This document shows, piece by piece, positions 32,054 to 40,276 of a stretch of DNA of 64,000 bases (position 1 is the first letter of the stretch; every line of letters starts with the position of its first letter). Below the pieces are notes generated by a model, which saw nothing but the letters and a program-made list of their open reading frames with translations, had not been told where the DNA came from and ran no database searches. Made by a program: the position numbers and the translations under genes. Origin of the DNA: Parundibacterium terreum (GTDB lineage: Bacteria; Pseudomonadota; Gammaproteobacteria; Burkholderiales; Burkholderiaceae_D); the NCBI RefSeq assembly GCF_014636315.1, contig NZ_BMED01000008.1, positions 1-64,000 of the forward strand, in the 5' to 3' direction.

Positions 32054-35006
32054 AGTGATACAGGCCGCACTCACGTATATCCCGGCCAATGACCGTGACC
32101 TGTGGCTACGGGTTGGCATGGCCCTTAAAGCCGAGCTCGGTGACCATGGCTGGAGCACCTTCGAAACCTGGAGCTTGAGCGCCGACAACTATGACGACAA
32201 AGCCGCCAAAGCCAGTTGGAAGAGTTTCAAGCTCGGCGGCAAAGTCTCCATCGGCACCCTGATCCATGAAGCGCAACAACGTGGCTTCGATCCCAAGCAG
32301 TATGCGCCGGCAACTCCCATCAGTGCGGAAGAGTTGCAACGCCTCAAGGCAGAACGTCTGCAACGCGATGCCACCGCCGAACAAGAAACCAAACGCAAGC
32401 AAGCCGCCGCTGCCAAGAATGCCGTCACCGCCTGGGATGCCGCCAGCCCGGAAGGCAGTTCGCCCTATCTGCAACGCAAGGCCATACTAGGGCACGGCGT
32501 GCGCTATCACGGCGACGTACTGTATATCCCCGTGATGGATCGCAACGGCACCCTATGGAATGTGCAACGCATCTTCGCCAATGGCGATAAGCGATTCTAT
32601 AAAGACGGCATAGTGTCCGGCTGTTTCCACGTCGTTGGCGATATCGATGCCAGTGAGTGGCTACTGATCGCGGAGGGCTATGCGACCGCGGCCAGTTTGC
32701 ACGAAATTACCGGCTATCCGGTGGTGATCGCCTTCTTTGCGCATAACCTCAAACATGTCGCCGCCCTGATGCGTGAGCGCTACCCGACCAAGACTATGCT
32801 GATCTGTGCCGATGACGATAGTGAATCCGCTGCCAAGACGGGCGTCAATGCAGGATTGGAAGCAGCGGCCAAAGTGGCTGAGCAAGTACACGCTCACTGC
32901 TGTCAGCCGATAGGATTGCAGGCCGGCGAAACCGACTTCAATGACTTGGCCCTGTCCAGTGGCAAACAGGCGGTACGTGACCAGATAGCGGCAGCGATGA
33001 ATCAGCACTCACTCACGGATGAGCAAACCGTAATGGCGGCGCTGGATGTACCAGACACATTGCATGCATCGGATGTCCAAGTAACGCCGAGCACTTTGAA
33101 TGATCCAGCCGAAGGAGTGAGCGCTAACGAGGTCGTGCCTGCGCAAGAGAGTAGCAAAGCGGCTAAGCGGACTAAGCAGACGCAAGCTAGGCCGGCAACA
33201 CCCAGTGCTGAGCATGCCAGTAAGCCGTTCTTCACCAATGATGAGCGCGGCGTGTGGTTTCATGGCTTTAACCAGCAAGGTGACCCTTTGCCGGCCCAAT
33301 GGATATGTTCTAGCCTCAGTATTACCGCCAAGTCCCGCGACGCCGTGAATGGTTCATGGGGTTATCTATTGGAATTTAATGATCCCGACGGCAACCCAAA
33401 ACGCTGGGCCATGCCCGCCAGTATGCTAGCCGGGGACGGCAACCAATACCGGCAAGCGCTATTAGATATGGGCCTGCTGATCGGCGCCGGTTTGCAAGCC
33501 AAAAACCAACTGACTGTTTACATACAGACCACAGATACCGACGCCCGTGTCCGTTGCGTGGACCGGATTGGCTGGCATGATGATGTGTACGTCTTACCGG
33601 ACTACACGATAGGGGATAGTGAAGACAGAGTGATGTTCCAAGCGGCTGGCGGCGTGGTGTCGCAGTTCAAGCAAAAAGGCCGCTTGGACGACTGGCGCAC
33701 CAATGTATCAAGCCATTGCCGGGGTAATTCCCGTCTGCTGTTCTGCGTATCGGCCGGCTTTGCCGCGACCTTGCTGCATCACTCCGGCGTGCCCTCCGGT
33801 GGCTTCCATATCTGGGGCGATAGTTCTAGTGGCAAGAGTACAGCCTTTAAGGTCGCCGGCTCGGTGTTTGGTGGTCGCGACTACCCAAGGAATTGGCGCA
33901 TGACCGACAACGCGCTAGAAACGGTAGCCGCGCAGCATTCAGATGCTTTGCTTTTGCTGGATGAAATCGCGCAGGTGGACCCTAAAGTAGTCGGCGATAC
34001 CGTCTACATGTTGGCTAACGAGACTGGCAAGAGCCGAGCGACCCAGACCGCGACCGCCCGTAAGTCGCATACCTGGCGCATTCTGTTCTTAAGTGACGGT
34101 GAGGTCAGCCTGGCGAGTCATATGGCGGAAGCAGGCAAGGGAACCAGGGGCGGGCACGATGTGCGGATGGCGCATATCACGGCTGACGCGGGGAAAGGCT
34201 TTGGCGTATTCGATACCTTGCACGACTTCGCCAATGGTGCGGCGCTGTCTGATCATCTAGTAAAAATGAGCCAGCAATACTATGGCACTGCCGGTCTGGC
34301 CTTCATTGAACGGGCCGTCGCCAAGGCGGACACGCTACCGAATAGCCTGCGCAAGCGAGTCGGTGACTTGACCCGCGAGCTCTGCCCGCAAGAGGCCCAC
34401 GGCCAAGTGTCACGGGTAGCCAGCCGCTTTGCCTTGGTCGGGATTGCCGGTGAACTGGCGACCGGCGCCGGGATTACCGGCTGGGCCGAAGGCGAGGCGA
34501 TCAGTGCAGCCAGGACTTGCTTTGCCGATTGGCTAGCCAGCCGGGGTGGCGCTGGTAACGTCGAACATAGCGCAATGTTGAGCCAGGTGGTGGATTTCAT
34601 CCAGCGCCATGGCGAATCACGCCTGACGTGGTGGCATAGGGCGATGGATGATCATAAGCCGAATACGATTAACCGCGCCGGCTTCAAGAAACAAGTCACC
34701 AAGGATGGCACGCCGATCAACAGCAATAGCGACTACCACAAGGAATACGGGGACAAGATGCATCCCGCCGAAGCCGAAGGAGCAGGCATTGAGTATTATT
34801 TCTTTGCCGACGTGTGGAAGAATGAAATCTGCAAGGGCTACAGCCATAAGGCGGTGGCTGACCTGCTGCTGAAGCATGGTTGCTTGATTCCGGCTACCAC
34901 GGCGGAAGGGCAGTTCAAGAGTGCATCCCGGTCGGAACGCCTGCCGAGTGTCGGTAACGCCCGCTGCTATAAGATCACGGCGGACATTATGAATCTGCAG
35001 CACTAG
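32031..35006 (+). CDS. P4 alpha-like primase-helicase (PriCT-TOPRIM-DUF927)
   Basis: Replication protein of 991 residues. Residues about 8-75 resemble PriCT_2 (LTYIPANDRDLWLRVGMALK, WSLSADNYDDKAAKASWKSF). About 120-290 is a zinc-less primase/TOPRIM region (LLIAEGYATAASLHE, LICADDDSE). About 400-690 is DUF927 with a helicase-type ATP site: Walker A GDSSSGKST near 592 and Walker B ALLLLDEIAQVD near 640. The C-terminal part is unique. Functionally equivalent proteins replicate P4 by unwinding at iterons and priming. Two iteron clusters lie in the same element, one just downstream. Confidence 0.92.
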   Translation: MTHPVSHEVIQAALTYIPANDRDLWLRVGMALKAELGDHGWSTFETWSLSADNYDDKAAKASWKSFKLGGKVSIGTLIHEAQQRGFDPKQYAPATPISAEELQRLKAERLQRDATAEQETKRKQAAAAKNAVTAWDAASPEGSSPYLQRKAILGHGVRYHGDVLYIPVMDRNGTLWNVQRIFANGDKRFYKDGIVSGCFHVVGDIDASEWLLIAEGYATAASLHEITGYPVVIAFFAHNLKHVAALMRERYPTKTMLICADDDSESAAKTGVNAGLEAAAKVAEQVHAHCCQPIGLQAGETDFNDLALSSGKQAVRDQIAAAMNQHSLTDEQTVMAALDVPDTLHASDVQVTPSTLNDPAEGVSANEVVPAQESSKAAKRTKQTQARPATPSAEHASKPFFTNDERGVWFHGFNQQGDPLPAQWICSSLSITAKSRDAVNGSWGYLLEFNDPDGNPKRWAMPASMLAGDGNQYRQALLDMGLLIGAGLQAKNQLTVYIQTTDTDARVRCVDRIGWHDDVYVLPDYTIGDSEDRVMFQAAGGVVSQFKQKGRLDDWRTNVSSHCRGNSRLLFCVSAGFAATLLHHSGVPSGGFHIWGDSSSGKSTAFKVAGSVFGGRDYPRNWRMTDNALETVAAQHSDALLLLDEIAQVDPKVVGDTVYMLANETGKSRATQTATARKSHTWRILFLSDGEVSLASHMAEAGKGTRGGHDVRMAHITADAGKGFGVFDTLHDFANGAALSDHLVKMSQQYYGTAGLAFIERAVAKADTLPNSLRKRVGDLTRELCPQEAHGQVSRVASRFALVGIAGELATGAGITGWAEGEAISAARTCFADWLASRGGAGNVEHSAMLSQVVDFIQRHGESRLTWWHRAMDDHKPNTINRAGFKKQVTKDGTPINSNSDYHKEYGDKMHPAEAEGAGIEYYFFADVWKNEICKGYSHKAVADLLLKHGCLIPATTAEGQFKSASRSERLPSVGNARCYKITADIMNLQH

Positions 35007-35779
35007 GCCAAACGTATCAAGGTACAGCAACGCAGGCAACACACAGACTGACCAACACAGTCGCCATCAAGACAGTCGCGGCCCTGGGGGCGCGGGGAGG
35101 GAAACCTCTTCGCGCTGAAAAAAAACAGGGTCGCTGCTCACCAATGCCAGGGAAACACTGCCTGCGCCTCTCACCCTTTACTTCAGTATTAAAGTTATTA
35201 AACATGCATCTATCTGCCACACTTGCCACACTTCAAAAACAGCAAGTGTGGCGACTAAGTGTGGCACGCAACCCCAATAGGCATGCGGGTTTCCGGGGAG
35301 TTGGGAGAGCTGCCACACTGCCACACTTCAAAAGGTGGTGGTTCCGAGGCACGGTGTGCAACGTGGCCGGCACATTTAGAAGTATGCCAATCTTGATAGC
35401 TAGCATTCATGCGGTTTGTAGAGGGAAATACGGCTGTAAGCTGCATGTGGATTGGCTTTAGCAGTTGACTATCAATATCGCCGGCCTGAAACAGCGGGTC
35501 CTTCCCCGTGTTTTATGCATGAGGGTAATTCGATCCCCGTTGAATTCTTAGGCGTTGGGTGCTGCGCTTAGTTAAATTAACCATTGGTTAAATGTTGGTG
35601 GAATTTTAAACAAGGTTAACCGGCGTTTTTGAGGGTAGCGAGTCATTACCTCCGCGTATCTACCCAAGCGACAGGCTTCCCTTAATTTTTTAATGTTGCT
35701 TAAAAGGCAGCGAATGAAATGGGTTGTTGTGTTTTGTGAGTATGTTATGTTTCGGGAAAGTCTTTATTGGAGAAAACAT
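35007..35779. other. Intergenic region with right iteron cluster
   Basis: 773 bases with no supported gene. Its first half carries the iterons and a diverged copy (35409-35447) of the ATGCGG...AAGCTGCA segment that follows the left cluster. The second half is AT-rich (TTAAATTAACC, GGTTAAATG, GGTTAACC) and probably holds the promoter of the OLD-like gene. Confidence 0.65.
35215..35326. repeat. Right iteron cluster (GTGTGGCA repeats)
   Basis: TGCCACAC (the inverted form) at 35215, 35224, 35311 and 35319, and direct GTGTGGCG at 35246 and GTGTGGCA at 35259. With the left cluster this makes twelve copies in the island, and I noticed none elsewhere in the window. Position directly behind the primase-helicase fits an origin or a crr-like site. 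Confidence 0.7.
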
Positions 35780-37396
35780 ATGTCTACGTTAGGTACTCTA
35801 ACCCTAAGAAATTACAGATGCTTTGATTGGCATAACCCTGCTGCCCTTGTTTTCGGAGAGGGATTCACGGCATTAATTGGTCAAAACAATTCAGGGAAAT
35901 CTTCGGCCTTACGTGCGGTATATGAGCTACGTAATCATTTAGCGAGTATTGGTTCCACATTACACAGAGGGAGTAATTTTCAGCTTGGTACCCCACTATT
36001 AGGAGTCGCTGACCCGTCGGAATTAGCCAACGATGGAGATTCGCGAAGATTCCAATTTGAGCTTGGAATTTCAGATTCTTTACGTCCCGAGAATCCTAAT
36101 TATGCGCTGGCGTTGAAAGGTGTTTTTGAGTTTGACACTAATACACAAATATGTATCGCCACAAAAATTTTCGTGATTGGTGCGGATGGAACTGAAGAAG
36201 TCATAAATGAGTCGGAAATTAAGACTGGAGAACTGCAGAACGGATGGATAATTGCTTATCCAAATAAGAATCGCAACGTAGAATTCTCGAGGCTACTGGA
36301 TTTTGCGAGAGATCTAAGCGCTTCGAAATATTTTCCGGCATTCCGAAACGCAATCAATGAAGGTGCGGGCACTTATTATGATATCCCTGTAGGTACCTCT
36401 CTGGTTTCGACATGGGACTCTTGGAAGGCTGGTAATTCAAAAGCGCAAAAACTGGCTATCGGTCGGGTCGAAAGGGAAATAGCTGAATTGTTAGGTTTCG
36501 GCTCTATACAAATTAACGCAGATCAAAGTGGAAAAACACTTGATGTGAATATAGACGGTCGCCCTCATAAACTATACGAGGTTGGTGCAGGAGTGGCGCA
36601 ACTAATTATCGTACTTGCTGCCGCATTAGTCCAAAAGCCTCCATATATTTTGATTGATGAACCTGAGCTCAGTCTTCACCCATCGCTGCAATTGAATTTT
36701 TTGTCTACTTTGGGTACATACTCGACAAAAGGTCTTCTCTATTCTACTCATTCAATTGGGTTGGCTCGCAGTACTGCTAACCGGATATTTGCTACGTATA
36801 AAATCGCAAATGGTTCGTCGAAAATGGAGGCCCTAGGTGAGAGAGCTGTTAATTTTTCGGAGTGGCTTGGCGAATTAAGTTACTCTAGTCGCGTCGAGCT
36901 TGGATGCGAAGGGCTTCTGCTGGTGGAAGGACCAACTGATGTGCTCTTTTTCCAAGAATTTTTAAGGAAAATAAAAAAAGATGGCAAGTATGTAGTAATG
37001 CAGCTTGGCGGATCGTCGCTCATAAATTCCAAGATTGGCCCACATATCGCAGAAATGTCGAGGCTTATCGATCCATCAAAAATCTACGTATTTATCGACA
37101 GTGAAAAAAAATCTGAGGGCGAGCCAATCGCGGCGGATCGGTCTGAATTCATAACTGAATGTGGAAAATTTGGTGTCAGCGCGAGCGCTTCGGAACGTCG
37201 CGCGACTGAAAACTATTTTGAGGCCAAAGGAATTCGAGCCGCACTTGGTGACGAATATCAGCCTTTAGGTCCTTTTCAATTACTTAAAGAATCAGGTAAG
37301 CCGTGGAGAAAATCTGATAATTGGAGGATCGCCAGAGAGACCTCTTTCTCGGATATTAAGGACTCGGACCTGGGAAAATTTTTGTTATCCCTCTAG
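35780..37396 (+). CDS. OLD-family ATPase-TOPRIM nuclease
   Basis: 538 residues. The start at 35780 has TGGAG 7 bases upstream; earlier in-frame ATGs lack RBS. The SMC/ABC-like ATPase half has Walker A GQNNSGKSSAL (about 33-43), a signature-like VGAGVAQLIIVLAAAL, Walker B YILIDEPELSLHP (about 289-301) and the STHSIGL H-loop. The C-terminal TOPRIM has LLLVEGPTDVLFF (about 378-390) and VFIDSEKK; the acidic DxD position reads D-S-E, a variation worth noting. OLD proteins of phage P2 and relatives exclude other phages. No UvrD-like GajB partner follows, so it is not a complete Gabija system. AT-rich cargo. Confidence 0.85.
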   Translation: MSTLGTLTLRNYRCFDWHNPAALVFGEGFTALIGQNNSGKSSALRAVYELRNHLASIGSTLHRGSNFQLGTPLLGVADPSELANDGDSRRFQFELGISDSLRPENPNYALALKGVFEFDTNTQICIATKIFVIGADGTEEVINESEIKTGELQNGWIIAYPNKNRNVEFSRLLDFARDLSASKYFPAFRNAINEGAGTYYDIPVGTSLVSTWDSWKAGNSKAQKLAIGRVEREIAELLGFGSIQINADQSGKTLDVNIDGRPHKLYEVGAGVAQLIIVLAAALVQKPPYILIDEPELSLHPSLQLNFLSTLGTYSTKGLLYSTHSIGLARSTANRIFATYKIANGSSKMEALGERAVNFSEWLGELSYSSRVELGCEGLLLVEGPTDVLFFQEFLRKIKKDGKYVVMQLGGSSLINSKIGPHIAEMSRLIDPSKIYVFIDSEKKSEGEPIAADRSEFITECGKFGVSASASERRATENYFEAKGIRAALGDEYQPLGPFQLLKESGKPWRKSDNWRIARETSFSDIKDSDLGKFLLSL

Positions 37397-37457
37397 CTTG
37401 TCGTAATGAGAATCGCGTCAATTGTAGCGAGGTGTTTGGGGACCGGTCGGGTCTCAA

Positions 37458-37509
37458 ATACTGTCAAAAAAATGCGAGGAATTATTTTTGACGGTATCTG
37501 TGACGGTAT
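37458..37509. promoter_or_regulatory. Integrase arm-type repeats, right end
   Basis: ATACTGTCA (one mismatch to the inverted 9-mer) at 37458, TGACGGTAT at 37489 and again at 37501. The 12-base period of the last two equals that of the first two sites at the left end. Confidence 0.7.
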
Positions 37510-37566
37510 TTGTAAATTTAAAAAATACAATGTTATTGATTTGTAAGAGTATTTTTTATTTTTTCA

Positions 37567-37585
37567 ATTCCGGCCTCGGCACCAG
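37567..37585 (+). repeat. attR of the island
   Basis: ATTCCGGCCTCGG-CACCAG, the tRNA-Leu 3' end with one G of the acceptor stem missing. It is followed by the displaced chromosomal terminator at 37616. Confidence 0.85.
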
Positions 37586-37613
37586 TACAAAGTTTTAGTT
37601 CAATCCAGAATAT

Positions 37614-37904
37614 TCAAAAACCTGCATCTTTTGCGAGATGCAGGTTTTTTGTTTTGGCATATACGCGAACCTCAAATTCCTTGCTAGCTTCAGGATATCG
37701 TGCGCTCGGGCGGATATATCTTGTACGCGTCACCGCTTTTAAAATGAAAATGGTGCGCAGGCACTCAGCCGCATCCGGCCAGTGATCAAGCCCTTGCGAC
37801 AAAAGATATCTTGTCGAAGCTGCAGCCGCTACGAAACCCATGCTCTCAGCATACTTTTTCAGCTTTGATTTTTCTTTCACAGGCAACGTGGCCGATCTAT
37901 TTTT
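37614..37904 (-). pseudogene. Decayed 3' part of the gene at 37908
   Basis: In the same frame as the upstream CDS, directly after its TGA and a second stop TAA, about 97 codons remain open and read like the normal C-terminus of that family: LPVKEKSKLKKYAES, then LLSQGLDHWPDAAECLRTI. There is no start codon with an RBS of its own. The end runs into the terminator behind attR, so the true 3' end may also have been altered. Confidence 0.55.
37616..37650. terminator. Displaced tRNA-Leu terminator (bidirectional)
   Basis: Perfect 14-bp stem AAAAACCTGCATCT / AGATGCAGGTTTTT with a 6-base loop and T-run on either strand. It stands 31 bases behind attR, the position expected for the original tRNA-Leu terminator, and could also end the minus-strand reading from 38234. 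Confidence 0.85.
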
Positions 37905-37907
37905 TTA

Positions 37908-38234
37908 TCACTCGGCTTTTGCCGTATCGGCAAGAGGCTCTATAGCGGTAACAGCATGTATGGCGCTGACTCCACCATCGTTGAGCAGCAGGTCCAGGCC
38001 TTTGGCGGTGATTTTGCTGAAATCGATGTCTTCATATTTGCCTGGCTCATCAATCAAGTTGAGATGAACGACTCCTGAATGGATGAGTTTAAGTTCATCC
38101 AGGTAGACCATATTGGCGAACAGCGTCGCTTCATCGTACTGGGGAAATTTCTGGGTGAGGGGATGGATTCCGGCGGGGTAGCAGGCTGCAAGCATGGTGA
38201 GTATTTCGCGTTGCAAGGTGCGGTCTAGTTTCAT
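37908..38234 (-). CDS. Conserved hypothetical protein, probably truncated
   Basis: 108 residues. The start MKLDRTLQREILTMLAACYPAG and the block ITAKGLDLLLNDGGVSAIH match, from memory, a widespread prophage-associated family of 150-200 residues that continues past DGGLSAILG with a helical C-terminus. Here translation stops at tandem TGA-TAA after TAKAE, and the missing part survives downstream in the same frame. The shortened protein may still fold as a winged-helix-like N-terminal domain, but function is unknown. Confidence 0.65.
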   Translation of the reverse strand: MKLDRTLQREILTMLAACYPAGIHPLTQKFPQYDEATLFANMVYLDELKLIHSGVVHLNLIDEPGKYEDIDFSKITAKGLDLLLNDGGVSAIHAVTAIEPLADTAKAE

Positions 38235-38355
38235 GTGGGAGCCGGCTCATAGAATTGAAGTAGGGACACGACAATTTAGCACAGTGCGAATACATCATTC
38301 GCAGTCCGGTGAAGGAAAAGCTTCTCCAGGTTTTGCAAAAGGGCTCAGTCGGCCA

Positions 38356-38445
38356 TTAAATTGCCTTTACATAGGTATTTATGAACCAGGCCATTACAGC
38401 GATAGTGGCGAAAGTGATCAGGATAATTGCGATATTGAATTTCAT
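38356..38445 (-). CDS. Possible 29-residue membrane protein
   Basis: A short ORF reading MKFNIAIILITFATIAVMAW followed by FINTYVKAI. It is almost a single membrane helix with a basic start, like known small membrane proteins. No Shine-Dalgarno sequence is obvious, and it could be chance. Confidence 0.35.
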   Translation of the reverse strand: MKFNIAIILITFATIAVMAWFINTYVKAI

Positions 38446-38751
38446 TTAGTTGACGATTTTTGCATCTCGTTTGTCTCTGATATGTTTGCTTAATTGAAAT
38501 TATTTTTCTCAAGCAAATATTACAATAAAAAAACAAAAATGTAAAAATGTGTAACATCATGCGGATATGCGCTAGCGCTCGTGTGTGGACTCAGTAGATT
38601 GTTAGCAGGCAGGGAACCAAGTCTTCGTTGCAAAGTCCCTTAAAAGAGAAGGGCGTCGAAGGGGCTGCGGTCAATGGCAAATGGCAGGCCGGTCTGGCTG
38701 CCATACGCCCAAGTTGGCTTGGTGCTAGCATGGTCATAGAAGGAGGTGGCA
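38446..38751. other. AT-rich intergenic region
   Basis: About 300 bases. A very AT-rich block (38500-38560) could carry promoter elements for either side; no gene or strong hairpin is visible. Confidence 0.4.
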
Positions 38752-38982
38752 ATGGCGCATATCAATGTTGCTGAGTATAAAGGGCTGACGATTGCTCTAC
38801 ATACTTACGAGATGGCGGACTACCGGTTCCGCAGTTCGTACAAGATAGTACGTACCGATGGGGTGGTGACTTATACCGATGCCGATGTCGATTCCTGGCC
38901 TAGCGAGGATGAAGCGCGTGAGCATGCGATTGACATGGCCAAAGAAGCGATTGATGCGTTGACGGGGCCGACCAGGCACTAA
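38752..38982 (+). CDS. Small hypothetical protein (member of a local paralogous trio)
   Basis: 76 residues, starting MAHINVAEYKGLTIALHTYEM. AGGAGG lies 5 bases before the ATG. Pattern: KG near the N-terminus, aromatic-rich beta strands (DYRFRSSYKIVRTDG), then an Ala/Glu helix (PSEDEAREHAIDMAKEAIDAL). Two other genes, at 42357 and 43883, share this layout. Possibly the CV_2116-like small-domain family, from memory. Role unknown. Confidence 0.75.
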   Translation: MAHINVAEYKGLTIALHTYEMADYRFRSSYKIVRTDGVVTYTDADVDSWPSEDEAREHAIDMAKEAIDALTGPTRH

Positions 38983-39043
38983 GCCCGGCATCTGCATCGG
39001 CGCGACGGCATCTTGCCGGAATGATGTTTTTAAGGAGGCCGAA

Positions 39044-39238
39044 ATGTCTAACGATGCAATTCGCAATGGATTTACTCGCCTGCAGGAATTGGTTGATGCT
39101 GCAGAGTCCCCTGAAGCTAAGGCACTGCTGGAGGCAATCCAGATTCACGCCTTTATACTGGATGCTCGGCTGGCGTCGCTGGAACATATCGCGGGAACAT
39201 CCGGGACCCGGGGCAGCAGGGGGATACTGGGTGCTTAG
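39044..39238 (+). CDS. Small hypothetical protein
   Basis: 64 residues with AGGAGG 5 bases upstream of the ATG. Mostly one helical hairpin (FTRLQELVDAAESPEAKALLEAIQIHAFILDARLASLEHI) followed by a short Gly/Arg tail. Not recognised. It lies 61 bases after the previous small gene on the same strand. Confidence 0.7.
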   Translation: MSNDAIRNGFTRLQELVDAAESPEAKALLEAIQIHAFILDARLASLEHIAGTSGTRGSRGILGA

Positions 39239-39301
39239 TGCAGCAGCCGGCCCCTGTCCGGCAATCAAGGTTGGGCTGCGACTGCAGCTCCAGCTCCAGC
39301 C

Positions 39302-39760
39302 CTAGTTCCAGTTGTCTATCTTCATATCATCAGGTGCGGGTTTGCCCTTGCCGGCCTCGGCTTGCAGCTTCAGGCTTAAAAGGAACGTTGCCCACTTCAT
39401 GCTGCAATGTGCCATGAACTCCACCTCTTCGCGCCAGTTTCTATGGCCGAACAGGATCAGCGTGCAATCGCCCTCCTGGGAAAGACTGAAGGTGACGTCG
39501 GTCCCCAGCCATTCTTCCGGCCCGGACGTGAAGTGCCAGTGCACTTCCTTGTTGACATCCAGCTTGCTTAATTCAAAGCCCATTTTGCCGATTTCTTCCC
39601 TTGAGGGCGTACGGAAATGAACCTGGATGCTGCCTCCAAGTCTGGATTCCCCACTGGTATCGCGGGTCCACCAGCCCGCAATACCTTCGATCGTTGACAC
39701 AGCTGCGTACACTGTTGAGATGGGGGCCCTGATGCCAATTCTATGAACGATATTAGGCAT
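39302..39760 (-). CDS. SRPBCC (START-like) domain protein
   Basis: 152 residues with the AHSA1/polyketide-cyclase-like fold: RIGIRAPISTVYAAVSTIEGIAGWWTRDT at the start, then strands with LGGSIQVHF and VHWHFTSGP, and a long C-terminal helix. It is the last gene of a minus-strand run headed by an ArsR regulator, the usual partner of such proteins. It is more divergent than the two SRPBCC genes upstream. Ligand unknown. Confidence 0.85.
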   Translation of the reverse strand: MPNIVHRIGIRAPISTVYAAVSTIEGIAGWWTRDTSGESRLGGSIQVHFRTPSREEIGKMGFELSKLDVNKEVHWHFTSGPEEWLGTDVTFSLSQEGDCTLILFGHRNWREEVEFMAHCSMKWATFLLSLKLQAEAGKGKPAPDDMKIDNWN

Positions 39761-39793
39761 TGTTGATTCTCCTTGCTGATGTCTTGATCCGGT

Positions 39794-40237
39794 TTACGCA
39801 AAAACATCCAGCGGCTTGCCGGTTTCCAGAAAGGACTTCAGGCTTGATATCACCCGCGGCCATCCTTTGCTGATGGCGGCAGCTGTTTCGGGGTTCAGTT
39901 GATCGTGCGTGATGGTCAGGCGTACCATGTCGCCTACTGTTTCAATGTCCATCGCAACGCGCGTATGCCTGGTTTTATCTGCAAAGTTGGATGGCCCTAC
40001 CCAGCTCAGCACCAGGCGTTTTTGCGGGATATGCTCCAGTACCTCGCCGATGACTTTTACCGTGCGCTGTTCATTGGCGGCGACATGTTGCCATTTCGTG
40101 CCCGGCTTCCAGCCTGCCTCCGGCACGTTTTCATGGGCCCAGTATTGGCGCGTGATTTCACCTTCGATCAGGGCTTGCCATACCTTCTCAGGCGTGGCGG
40201 CGATATAGGTGACATAGACGAATTTTTCAGTATCCAT
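39794..40237 (-). CDS. SRPBCC (AHSA1-type) domain protein
   Basis: 147 residues: KFVYVTYIAATPEKVWQALIEGEITRQYWAHEN is the classical start of AHSA1-like proteins seen next to ArsR regulators. RTVKVIGEVLEHIPQKRLVLSW and MVRLTITHDQL follow. It is a close paralogue of the gene at 40277 (similar along its whole length), so the pair arose by tandem duplication. Ligand and function unknown. Confidence 0.9.
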   Translation of the reverse strand: MDTEKFVYVTYIAATPEKVWQALIEGEITRQYWAHENVPEAGWKPGTKWQHVAANEQRTVKVIGEVLEHIPQKRLVLSWVGPSNFADKTRHTRVAMDIETVGDMVRLTITHDQLNPETAAAISKGWPRVISSLKSFLETGKPLDVFA

Positions 40238-40276
40238 AACGATCTCCTTTTGACTTTTTGTTTGCTTATTTGCTTC

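Larger units (their letters stand above)
23193..37585 (+). mobile_element. P4-like integrative satellite/island in tRNA-Leu
   Basis: About 14.4 kb bounded by a tRNA-derived repeat. It encodes a P4-type integrase beside attL, an AlpA-like regulator and a PriCT-TOPRIM-DUF927 primase-helicase, and it has iteron clusters at 24718-24830 and 35215-35326. There are no capsid, tail or conjugation genes, so it resembles P4 satellites that borrow a helper. AT-rich cargo (25.0-30.0 and 35.8-37.4 kb) encodes defence-like proteins. Boundaries are inferred from the repeat, not from an empty-site comparison. Confidence 0.85.

Noticed and set aside
35780..37396. Complete Gabija system
   Set aside because: The ATPase-TOPRIM protein resembles GajA in architecture, but no UvrD-like GajB gene follows before attR.
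38345..38560. 71-codon minus-strand ORF
   Set aside because: Lys/Tyr/Cys-rich reading of AT-rich DNA, no RBS.
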